NCBI GenBank assembly: GCA_017470945.1
Contig: JAFUXH010000105.1
Span: 1 to 55,157 of the forward strand
From: Clostridia bacterium
Lineage (GTDB): Bacteria > Bacillota > Clostridia > Christensenellales > Aristaeellaceae
Direction of reading: 5' to 3'
DNA: 55,157 nt
Shown here in pieces: positions 32,556 through 40,099 of the stretch; within the stretch, counting starts at the first letter, position 1, and every line of letters starts with the position of its first letter. A program made the position numbers and the translations under genes. The notes below the pieces were generated by a model. The model was given only the letters and a program-made list of their open reading frames with translations. It was not told where the DNA came from and ran no database searches.

Positions 32556-34289
32556 ATGCGTAAGCGTTTGCTTCTCTTTTTATTCGTTTTGCTGCTTTTG
32601 CCGTTATGGGTTTTGGCGGAGGAATTGGCCTTTACGGTAGCGCCGGAGGAAGTGCGCCCCGGCAAAACGGAAAGGATCAGTATTTCCGTGCCGGCAGACG
32701 GCAGCGCGAAGCTGGAGCTTTTGGATGCCGACGGCGCGTTCGTCGCCGTGATCCAGGAAAAACTGACGGTGGCCCAGGGCGTGAATCATCTGACCTGGGA
32801 TGGCTATGCCGCCAATCATCAGGCCGTGGCCCCGGGGAACTATCAGCTTTCCCTGTCCCAGGGCGGTGAAACGGCGCGGAAGGCCATCACCATCGGCCAG
32901 GAAAGCCCGCAAATCCTATCGCTGCAGGCCTCCGACGCCCTGCTGGACGACAGCCCCTGGCAAATGACGGTGGAAACCAACATGGCGGGCACGCTGCTGG
33001 CGCGCATCAAGCTGAGCGACGAGGAATGGCACACCATCCTGGAAGAAGCGGTGCCCCAGGGCGAATCCACCTTCACCTGGGACGGCGTGTGCGAAGGCCG
33101 GGATATCCCCAACGGCGAATATGCCGTGCAGGTGCGCCTGGTGGACGGGGAAGGCTACGCCGGCACCGCCCGGCAAAGCACCCTGACCCGGGCCCACGCC
33201 ATCACCCCCACCCCGGCACCCACCGCCACGCCCCGGCCCTCCCCCAAAACGGTGATCCCCAGCGCGGTGAAAACCCAGGCCGACGAAACCAACTATTGGA
33301 CGCTGCCCCTGGGCGAAATGAACGAACAGGCCATCTGGGATGTGATGATGCAGCCCATGACGGTGATCGACGGCAACGAAAAAAATGTGTACCGCCTGCG
33401 CAAAACCCCGAATAATTCCTCCGAGGCGGAGAATATCGTCGGCGAAATCACCTATGCTTCTCAGGGCGTGCACATCCTGGAAACCCTGGATAACGGCTGG
33501 ACGCTGGTGGAGGCCTACAATTCCTCCTACGGCCCCAACTGCAAATCCCGCCCCGGCTTCGGGGTGACCGACGATCTGATCCAGGGCTACGTGCAGACTT
33601 CCCTGCTGAAAACCATCGTGCCCCGCACCGATTACGCCCTGCTGATCGATAAATTGGAGCAGAAAATGTATATCTTCTCCGAAGGCAAGGTCATCGGCGA
33701 ATTGCTGGTATCCACCGGGCTGAACAACGCCACCCAATCCTGGAACGAAACCCCCGCCGGCGAATTCGTCATGATCAGCAAGATGGGCGGCTTTCCCGCC
33801 GGCAACCTGTGGTGCGCCTACGGCATGCGCATCAACGGGGGCTGCGCCATCCACCAGGTGCCCTATATCGGCGACGCCGACACCCCCGCCGCCCGGCAGG
33901 ATTTTTCCTCCACGGTGAAGCTGCTGGGCTCCAAGGCCAGCCACGGCTGCGTGCGGGTGCAAAAGGCCACCAACGCCCAGGGGCAAAACATGAAATGGCT
34001 GTGGGACAACATCAAGAAATTCACTAAGGTGCTCATCTGGGATGATACCGGCCGCTTCATGGATTACCCCGACGACAGCACCCTGCTGTATTACAACCCC
34101 AACGGCGGCAAGAATTTCCATGAGAACCAGTATTGCTCCGCCGTGAAGAATCGCTACCTGCCCCTGACCCCCTTCACCTACGGCGAATTTGAAACCGGGG
34201 TGTACGCCAATTTGAGCCCATGCCCCTCCTGCGCCCACATCATGCGCAAAGCGGAAATCGACGCCCTGAACGCCGAAAACGGCTATTGA
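32556..34289 (+). CDS. Secreted L,D-transpeptidase with FlgD-like Ig repeats
   Basis: A 577-residue exported protein. Signal peptide about 1-21. Two FlgD-type Ig-like modules follow: VNHLTWDGYAANHQAVAPGNYQL in the first and ESTFTWDGVCEGRDIPNGEY in the second (about 25-215). A Pro/Thr linker and an SH3-like part (about 280-355) precede the YkuD domain (about 358-500). Catalytic Cys465 is in ASHGCVRV, with HQVPYIG before it. A C-terminal tail of about 60 residues ends with a CPSC motif. YkuD enzymes make 3-3 crosslinks in peptidoglycan or attach proteins to it. Complete gene with own promoter and terminator. Confidence 0.9.
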   Translation: MRKRLLLFLFVLLLLPLWVLAEELAFTVAPEEVRPGKTERISISVPADGSAKLELLDADGAFVAVIQEKLTVAQGVNHLTWDGYAANHQAVAPGNYQLSLSQGGETARKAITIGQESPQILSLQASDALLDDSPWQMTVETNMAGTLLARIKLSDEEWHTILEEAVPQGESTFTWDGVCEGRDIPNGEYAVQVRLVDGEGYAGTARQSTLTRAHAITPTPAPTATPRPSPKTVIPSAVKTQADETNYWTLPLGEMNEQAIWDVMMQPMTVIDGNEKNVYRLRKTPNNSSEAENIVGEITYASQGVHILETLDNGWTLVEAYNSSYGPNCKSRPGFGVTDDLIQGYVQTSLLKTIVPRTDYALLIDKLEQKMYIFSEGKVIGELLVSTGLNNATQSWNETPAGEFVMISKMGGFPAGNLWCAYGMRINGGCAIHQVPYIGDADTPAARQDFSSTVKLLGSKASHGCVRVQKATNAQGQNMKWLWDNIKKFTKVLIWDDTGRFMDYPDDSTLLYYNPNGGKNFHENQYCSAVKNRYLPLTPFTYGEFETGVYANLSPCPSCAHIMRKAEIDALNAENGY

Positions 34290-34296
34290 TCTTCCT

Positions 34297-34328
34297 CATC
34301 CCGTCTCCTCCGAGGCGGGATGATTTTT
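34297..34328 (+). terminator. Terminator of the L,D-transpeptidase gene
   Basis: CATCCCG pairs with CGGGATG (34297-34303 with 34316-34322), with inner CCT/AGG, followed by ATTTTT. Confidence 0.75.
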
Positions 34329-34467
34329 GTATCTAAACGCATAATTTTCTTCGTTCAGGCCGGTTAATCCTTGCGCAAGAATTGATCAGTAAGATTTTTC
34401 TAACGAACGAAGTGCACTTAATTTGACCGATATTTGATGCAGTTTTACCAAAAATCTATACGCCCTC

Positions 34468-34496
34468 TTGCATTTTTTGCACGATAATGATATGAT
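34468..34496 (+). promoter_or_regulatory. Promoter of the ferredoxin gene
   Basis: TTGCAT (34468-34473), 17 bases, TATGAT (34491-34496). Confidence 0.7.
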
Positions 34497-34540
34497 ATAT
34501 GCGACGTGAATGACACGATCATATTTGGAGGTGCAATCAT

Positions 34541-34711
34541 ATGGCTTACAAAATTTCTGACGCGTGCATCAGCTGCGGCGCTTGCGCTGCCGAATGTCCC
34601 CAGGAAGCCATCGCCGAGGGCGAAGGCCAGTACGTCATCGATCCTGACAAGTGCATTGAGTGCGGCGTGTGCGCCGATACCTGCCCCGTGGGTGCCCCTG
34701 AACAGGCCTAA
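34541..34711 (+). CDS. 2[4Fe-4S] ferredoxin
   Basis: A 56-residue clostridial-type ferredoxin. Both cluster motifs are complete: CISCGACAAECP and CIECGVCADTCP, eight ligand Cys in all. It starts MAYKISDACI as the family does. A low-potential electron carrier in the cytoplasm, typical of strict anaerobes, for example with pyruvate:ferredoxin oxidoreductase or hydrogenase. Ribosome site GGAGGT is eight bases before the ATG. Monocistronic with a good promoter and terminator. Confidence 0.95.
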   Translation: MAYKISDACISCGACAAECPQEAIAEGEGQYVIDPDKCIECGVCADTCPVGAPEQA

Positions 34712-34762
34712 GGCCCTTCAGGCACGGGAATAAGGATCCTCATTGTTCCAGGGAGAAAAGTC

Positions 34763-34790
34763 AACCGCCGGTCCGCCGGCGGTTTTCTTT
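34763..34790 (+). terminator. Terminator of the ferredoxin gene
   Basis: AACCGCCGG pairs perfectly with CCGGCGGTT around TCCG, followed by TTCTTTTA. Confidence 0.85.
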
Positions 34791-34864
34791 TATCTTTTAT
34801 TGGTCTGCCGTCGATTTAAGCAGGAAAAAAACAGGCTGCGCCTCCTTCTGCCGGGGCGTACCGC

Positions 34865-34893
34865 TTGTGTGATCCGGAAAATCATGCTACAAT
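34865..34893 (+). promoter_or_regulatory. Promoter of the acetyltransferase-like gene
   Basis: TTGTGT (34865-34870), 17 bases, TACAAT (34888-34893) with TGC extended -10. Confidence 0.6.
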
Positions 34894-34944
34894 ATACGGA
34901 AGCGGCGGGCCTGAGCCGCCGGGCGCATGGGAGGGGGCAAGCCA

Positions 34945-36222
34945 ATGGCGAAGCGAAAGCGCTGGTTCAAGCTGGATAACGCGGCCAAGCTGTACCCCGC
35001 CGTATCCACCGCCCGGTGGAGCAGCACCTTCCGGGTGTCCGCGGAATTGATGGAGGATGTGGATCCCGATCGCCTGCAAACGGCGGTGAACCGCACCCTG
35101 CCCCGTTTCCCCTCCCTGAAGGTGCGGCTGCGCACCGGCCTGTTCTGGTATTACCTGGAGGAAATTGATCAGCCCCTCACCGTGCGGCCCGATACGGGCC
35201 ATCCCTGCATGCCCTTTCACTTCAAGCAGGATAACGGCTACCTGCTGCGGGTATTTTATTACCGGAAGCGCATTTCCGCCGAATTCTTTCACGTCCTCAC
35301 CGACGGCAGCGGCGGCATGACCTTCTTAAAAACCCTGACGGTGGAATACCTGCGGCTGGGCGGCAAGCGGGTGGCCTTTGACAACGGGGCTCTGGATATC
35401 CGCACGCCCCCCGCAAGCGAAGAAACCCAGGATGCTTTCCTGCGCATGCCCCTGCCCCGGGTGCGCGCCTCCCGCCGGGAAGGCCGGGCCTATCATTTTC
35501 CCGCCACCCCGGAATTGCCCCACACCCTGCATATCACCGCCGCGTCGCTGCCCGCGCAGCAGGTGGTGGACCGGGCCAAGGCCCTGCAAATCAGCGTGAC
35601 GGAATACCTGGTCAGCGTGATGCTGTGGGCGGCCTATCAGGATCAGAAGGGGCGAAAGCGAAAGCGCTTGCTGCCGGTGCGGGTTTCGGTGCCGGTCAAC
35701 ATGCGGGCCTTCTACCCCACGCCCACCATGCGCAATTTTTCCACCTTCGTCAATCCTGGCATCGATCCCCGGCTGGGGGATTACACATTCGAGGAAATCG
35801 CCCGGGAAGTGCACGCCTTTATGCGCTACCAGGTGAACCCCAAATTGCTGTCCGCCGTCATCGCCACCAACGTGGCGGACGAAAAGAATTTGCTGATCCG
35901 CCTGGTGCCGCTGCACATCAAAAACTGGGTGATCGGCAGCATCTTCCGCAAGGCGGGGGATCAATTGATCACCACCACATTGTCCAACCTGGGCAGAACG
36001 CCCATGCCCAGCGGGGCGGAAAAGCTGGTGCGGCGCTTTGAATTCCACTTGGGGTCCCCCTCCACGCCCCTGTGCAACGCGGCGGCGGTGACCAACGGCA
36101 ATGAACTGCGGCTGATCTTTTCCAGCAACATCCGGGAAACCACCCTGCCCAGGGAAACCCTGCGCTTCCTGGTGGAAAGCGGCGTACCGGTCGCCGTGGA
36201 AAGCAATATGGAGGAGCAATAA
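34945..36222 (+). CDS. Alcohol acetyltransferase / condensation-fold acyltransferase-like protein
   Basis: A 425-residue protein with the two-lobed condensation/BAHD-like fold. The catalytic HxxxDG motif is FFHVLTDGSGG (His near residue 122). Later strand blocks RVSVPVNMRAFYPTPTMRNF and TTTLSNLGRTPMP match the alcohol acetyltransferase family. It should move an acyl group from CoA or a carrier to an alcohol or lipid; the substrate is unknown. The ATG at 34945 is preceded by GGAGGGGG and is chosen over 34927. Followed one base after its stop by a DUF6320 gene, a pairing common in Clostridia. Confidence 0.75.
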   Translation: MAKRKRWFKLDNAAKLYPAVSTARWSSTFRVSAELMEDVDPDRLQTAVNRTLPRFPSLKVRLRTGLFWYYLEEIDQPLTVRPDTGHPCMPFHFKQDNGYLLRVFYYRKRISAEFFHVLTDGSGGMTFLKTLTVEYLRLGGKRVAFDNGALDIRTPPASEETQDAFLRMPLPRVRASRREGRAYHFPATPELPHTLHITAASLPAQQVVDRAKALQISVTEYLVSVMLWAAYQDQKGRKRKRLLPVRVSVPVNMRAFYPTPTMRNFSTFVNPGIDPRLGDYTFEEIAREVHAFMRYQVNPKLLSAVIATNVADEKNLLIRLVPLHIKNWVIGSIFRKAGDQLITTTLSNLGRTPMPSGAEKLVRRFEFHLGSPSTPLCNAAAVTNGNELRLIFSSNIRETTLPRETLRFLVESGVPVAVESNMEEQ

Positions 36223-36223
36223 C

Positions 36224-36928
36224 ATGGCGTACTGCGTGCATTGCGGCGTAAAATTGGGCGAGGGCGAAAGACGCTGCCCCCTGTGCGGCACGATCGCCGT
36301 CGATCCCGCCCAGCCGCTGGATCCCAACGCGCCCCGGGCCTACCCCGTTCGGCTTCCGGAGCAGGAGCTGAAGAAAAGCAAGCGCTATCTGCTTGCCTGG
36401 GCCGCCCTGCTGCTGCTTTTGCCCGCCGGGCTGTGCCTGCTGCTGGACGCGCTGACCGGCGGCGTCAGCTGGAGCATCTATGCCGCCGGGGCGCTGGTGC
36501 TGATTTTTCTGAGCACCGCCGTGCCGCTGCTGGTTACCCGGCACAAAACCTACTGGTCGCTGCTGACGGCGTTTCTGAGCCTGAGCGGGTATTTGTTCTT
36601 GGTGGAGCGAATCAGCCACAGCGAAGGATGGTTCTTCCTCATCGTTCTGCCCGCCCTGACGCTGGCCGCATTGCAAATTGCCCTGATCATTTTCCTCTAT
36701 CGGCGGGGCACCCTGAACAAGCTGACGCTGCTGGCTGCCGCCCTGGCTGCCGTGGCCGTGCAGTGCGTGGGGGTGGAATGGCTGCGCTCCCTGGCCCGGG
36801 GCGAGGGAACGCGCTTCCTCTGGTCGCCCTACGTGCTGGCCCCCTGCGTGTTTTTATCCCTGGTGCTTTTCTTTATCAACGCCAACCGCCCCGTGCGGGA
36901 GGAGGTGCGCCGTCGGGTGCACTTTTGA
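36224..36928 (+). CDS. DUF6320 zinc-ribbon membrane protein
   Basis: A 234-residue protein. The N-terminus is a zinc ribbon (CVHCGVKL and CPLCGTI). About six membrane segments follow between residues 52 and 222. The family is uncharacterised. It sits directly behind the acyltransferase-like gene (stop and ATG one base apart) and probably works with it at the membrane. Confidence 0.75.
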   Translation: MAYCVHCGVKLGEGERRCPLCGTIAVDPAQPLDPNAPRAYPVRLPEQELKKSKRYLLAWAALLLLLPAGLCLLLDALTGGVSWSIYAAGALVLIFLSTAVPLLVTRHKTYWSLLTAFLSLSGYLFLVERISHSEGWFFLIVLPALTLAALQIALIIFLYRRGTLNKLTLLAAALAAVAVQCVGVEWLRSLARGEGTRFLWSPYVLAPCVFLSLVLFFINANRPVREEVRRRVHF

Positions 36929-36952
36929 ACGAAATCGTGTTTTCAGCATAAT
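36925..36952 (+). promoter_or_regulatory. Possible promoter of the asd-dapA-dapB operon
   Basis: TTGAAC overlaps the upstream stop codon; 16 bases on is CATAAT (36947-36952). Confidence 0.4.
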
Positions 36953-36983
36953 GATGATATCGATGGAGAAAGGATGAACAAAC

Positions 36984-38075
36984 ATGAAAAAGTATCGCGT
37001 AGGCATCATCGGCGCCACGGGCATGGTGGGCCAGCGTTTTGTTACGCTGCTGCAGGATCATCCCTGGTTTGATTTATCGGTATTGGCCGCCAGCAGCCGC
37101 AGCGCGGGCAAAACCTACCGGGAAGCGGTGGCAGGCCGGTGGGCCTTTTCCTGGCCCATTCCGGAAAAAGCAGCCGGCATGACGGTGCTGGATGCTTCCG
37201 ACGTGCGGGCCGTGGCGAAAATGTGCGATTTCGTGTTCTGCGCCGTGGATATGGATAAAAAGGCCACCCGCGAACTGGAAGAAAGCTATGCGAAGGCTGA
37301 AACTCCCGTGGTCAGCAACAACAGCGCCTGCCGCCTGCTGCCCGACGTGCCCATGATGATCCCCGAAATCAACGCGGGCCACGCCCCCATCATCCTGGCC
37401 CAGCGCAAGCGCCTGGGCACCAAGCGGGGCTTCATCGCCGTTAAGCCCAATTGCTCCATCCAAAGCTACGTGCCCGCCCTGACCCCCCTGCGGGATTTTG
37501 GGCTGAAGGCCGTATCGGTGTGCACCTATCAGGCCATCAGCGGCGCGGGCAAAACCTTCGAGCGCTGGCCGGAGATCCTGGATAACGTGATCCCCTACAT
37601 CGGGGGCGAAGAGGAAAAGAGCGAGCAGGAGCCCCTGAAAATCTGGGGCGAATTGAACGCCGCCGGCGACGCCATTGAATTGGCGACCGCCCCGGTGATC
37701 AGCGCCCAGTGCCTGCGGGTGCCCGTTTCCGATGGACACACCGCCGCCGTCAGCGTGTCCTTTGAGCGCAAGCCCGGCATGGATGAGATCCTGGACCGCT
37801 GGGCCAATTACCGCACGGTGGCCCAGCAGCTGGCCCTGCCCAGCGCCCCCACCCCCTTCATCCAATACATGCAGGAGCCCGACCGTCCCCAGGCCCGGCT
37901 GGACCGGGATTTTGAGCGCGGCATGGGCGTGACCGTGGGGCGGCTGCGGCCCGATCCCATTTTCGATTATAAGTTCGTCTGTCTTTCCCACAATACCCTG
38001 CGGGGCGCTGCGGGCGGCGGCGTGCTGTCGGCCGAATTGCTGTGCGCCCAGGGGTATATCCAGCGAAAGGAGTAA
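36984..38075 (+). CDS. asd: Aspartate-semialdehyde dehydrogenase
   Basis: A 363-residue enzyme that reduces aspartyl phosphate to aspartate semialdehyde with NADPH, the branch point to lysine, diaminopimelate, threonine and methionine. The N-terminal nucleotide motif is GIIGATGMVGQRF. SNNSACRLLPDVP follows, and catalytic Cys157 lies in KPNCSIQ. Length is that of the archaeal/fungal-like subgroup rather than the E. coli type. First gene of asd-dapA-dapB. Confidence 0.95.
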   Translation: MKKYRVGIIGATGMVGQRFVTLLQDHPWFDLSVLAASSRSAGKTYREAVAGRWAFSWPIPEKAAGMTVLDASDVRAVAKMCDFVFCAVDMDKKATRELEESYAKAETPVVSNNSACRLLPDVPMMIPEINAGHAPIILAQRKRLGTKRGFIAVKPNCSIQSYVPALTPLRDFGLKAVSVCTYQAISGAGKTFERWPEILDNVIPYIGGEEEKSEQEPLKIWGELNAAGDAIELATAPVISAQCLRVPVSDGHTAAVSVSFERKPGMDEILDRWANYRTVAQQLALPSAPTPFIQYMQEPDRPQARLDRDFERGMGVTVGRLRPDPIFDYKFVCLSHNTLRGAAGGGVLSAELLCAQGYIQRKE

Positions 38076-38081
38076 GGAAGC

Positions 38082-38951
38082 ATGGCAACGCTGTTTGAAG
38101 GGTGCGGCACCGCGCTGCTGACCCCCTTCAAAAGAAATCAGGTGGATTATCCCGCCCTGGCGCGGCTGATCGACGCCCAGATCGCCGGCGGCGTCGACGC
38201 GCTGATCGCCTGCGGCACCACGGCGGAGCCCGCCACCATGACGGAAGAGGAATGGCAAAGCGTGCTGGCCTTCGTGATCCGGCAGGCGGCGGGTCGGGTG
38301 CCCGTCATTGCCGGCACCGGCGGCAACAATACGATGGACGTGATCCGCAAGGCCCGCGTCGCCAAGGATCTGGGGGCCAGCGCCCAGCTTTGCGTCACCC
38401 CCTATTACAACAAAACCACCCAGGCCGGCCTGGCGGCCCACTACCGCGCCATCGCCCGGGAAAGCGGCCTGCCGGTGATCGTGTACAACGTGCCGTCCCG
38501 CACGGGGCTGAACATGCTGCCCCAAACCCTGCATGAACTGGCCGACGAGGAAAATATCATCGCCGTCAAGGAAGCGTCGGGCAGCCTGACCCAGATCATG
38601 GAAATGATCCGCCTGTGCGGCGACAGGATCGCCCTCTATTCCGGGTCCGACGAGCTGACCGCCCCCATCCGGGCGGTGGGCGGCAAAGGCGTCATTTCGG
38701 TGACGGCCAACATTGCCCCGCAAATCATGGCCGAAATGGCCCACGCCCCCATCGAGCGGGCGGCGGAATTGAACCTGCAGTATCTGCCGCTGATCAACGC
38801 CCTGTTCAGCGAGGTGAACCCCATCCCGGTGAAGGCGGCGGCGGCCATGATGGGCCTGTGCAAAAATGAAGTGCGGCTGCCCCTGATCCCCCTGTCCCGG
38901 GAGCATCAAAAGCAATTGAAATACGAAATGCAAAAGGCAGGATTGCTGTAA
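38082..38951 (+). CDS. dapA: 4-hydroxy-tetrahydrodipicolinate synthase
   Basis: A 289-residue aldolase that condenses pyruvate with aspartate semialdehyde. Schiff-base Lys163 lies in AVKEASG and the triad Tyr135 in YNVPSRTG. The region CGTTAEPATM replaces the more usual GTTGESPTL but keeps the two Thr. Six bases after asd. Feeds peptidoglycan (meso-DAP) and lysine. Confidence 0.95.
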   Translation: MATLFEGCGTALLTPFKRNQVDYPALARLIDAQIAGGVDALIACGTTAEPATMTEEEWQSVLAFVIRQAAGRVPVIAGTGGNNTMDVIRKARVAKDLGASAQLCVTPYYNKTTQAGLAAHYRAIARESGLPVIVYNVPSRTGLNMLPQTLHELADEENIIAVKEASGSLTQIMEMIRLCGDRIALYSGSDELTAPIRAVGGKGVISVTANIAPQIMAEMAHAPIERAAELNLQYLPLINALFSEVNPIPVKAAAAMMGLCKNEVRLPLIPLSREHQKQLKYEMQKAGLL

Positions 38952-38952
38952 C

Positions 38953-39699
38953 ATGACAACAAAAATCATCCTATCCGGCGCCTGCGGGCGCATGGGCCGC
39001 CAGGTGGCGGCGCTGGCGGAGGAGGGGGCCATCGTGGCCGGCGTGGACGTGAATCCCCGGCAGGATTTCCCCTTCCCCGTCTATCCCTCCTTTTCCCTGG
39101 TGCGGGAGGAAGCCGACGTGATCGTGGATTTTTCCCGCCCGGAAGCGCTGCCGCCCCTGCTGGCATACGCCCGGGAGCACCGCACCGCCGTGGTGCTGGC
39201 CGCCACCGGGTATACCGATCAGGATGTCGCCGCCATCGCGGCCGCGGCCAAGGAAATACCCATTTTCCGCAGCGCCAACCTGTCCATCGGCGTGTATGTG
39301 CTCAAGGCCATCGCCGCGCAAGCCGCCAGGCTGCTGCCCGATTTTGACATCGAAATCGTGGAAAAGCACCACAATCAAAAAATCGACGCCCCCAGCGGCA
39401 CCGCCCTGATGCTGTACGACGCCATCCGCCGCCAGGATTCAGTGCCGGTGTTTGGCCGCAACGGGCGCACCCAGAAGCGGGAGAATACCGAAATCGGCCT
39501 GCACGCCATCCGGGGCGGCACCGTAGCCGGGGTGCACGAGGTGGGCTTCTACGGCCCCGGCGAATCGCTGATGATCACCCATTCCGCCCAGGATCGATCC
39601 CTGTTCGCCCGGGGCGCGCTGCGATCCGCCGCCTTCATTGCCCGCCAGGCCCCCGGCGAATACAGCATGGACGATCTGGCCAAAAGCCTGCTGGCCTGA
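38953..39699 (+). CDS. dapB: 4-hydroxy-tetrahydrodipicolinate reductase
   Basis: A 248-residue NAD(P)H reductase, the next step after DapA. The nucleotide motif is GACGRMGR near the N-terminus; the substrate and catalytic block is EKHHNQKIDAPSGTA. Start one base after the dapA stop. Complete and standard length. Last gene of the operon; no strong terminator follows before the thrS promoter. Confidence 0.96.
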   Translation: MTTKIILSGACGRMGRQVAALAEEGAIVAGVDVNPRQDFPFPVYPSFSLVREEADVIVDFSRPEALPPLLAYAREHRTAVVLAATGYTDQDVAAIAAAAKEIPIFRSANLSIGVYVLKAIAAQAARLLPDFDIEIVEKHHNQKIDAPSGTALMLYDAIRRQDSVPVFGRNGRTQKRENTEIGLHAIRGGTVAGVHEVGFYGPGESLMITHSAQDRSLFARGALRSAAFIARQAPGEYSMDDLAKSLLA

Positions 39700-39745
39700 A
39701 CCCTGAAACGCCTTTCGTTCGCGGTCCATCCCGCAAAAGAAACCC

Positions 39746-39775
39746 TTGACATTCCTTTGCTCCCGGGCGTATAAT
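39746..39775 (+). promoter_or_regulatory. Promoter of thrS
   Basis: Perfect TTGACA (39746-39751), 18 bases, perfect TATAAT (39770-39775). Confidence 0.85.
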
Positions 39776-39781
39776 ACTGCC

Positions 39782-40064
39782 ATCATCCCCGGGATGACGG
39801 AGAACACGTTTCCCCCTCAACGGCTGTCAGAGAACGTGCGGTTGGTGCGAGCACGGGAGCCGCGGCGGAAATACCGCCTCCTGACCGGCGGCGGCCCGCG
39901 CCCGTTACAGCGCGGCATCAAGGGGTCCGGTGTGCATGGAAAATCGTCAGCGCTCATGGGAAGCGTCATTTTCCGGGAAAAGCCGGGCAACAAGGGTGGA
40001 ACCGCGGGCAAAGAATATGCATTCACGCTCGTCCCTTCATTCATATGACGGGACGGGCTTTTCA
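39782..40064 (+). promoter_or_regulatory. T-box riboswitch leader of thrS
   Basis: The conserved T-box core AGGGTGGAACCGCGG is at 39993-40007. Stem I features are present: CAGAGAACG, the distal GGTTGGTGCGAGCACGG, and a candidate specifier ACC (39873-39875) in AAATACCGCC, a threonine codon that fits the gene. The terminator is GCTCGTCCC paired with GGGACGGGC (40027-40035 with 40050-40058), followed by TTTTC. Uncharged tRNA-Thr should favour the antiterminator and switch on thrS. The whole gap 39700-40099 is explained by promoter and leader. Confidence 0.93.
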
Positions 40065-40099
40065 TTTGCCCCTCCCACAAGAAAAGAGGAGGAAGAACC

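Noticed and set aside
37074-39032. 652-residue minus-strand frame opposite asd-dapA
   Set aside because: Shadow of two well-recognised enzymes; it crosses their boundary without a start signal.
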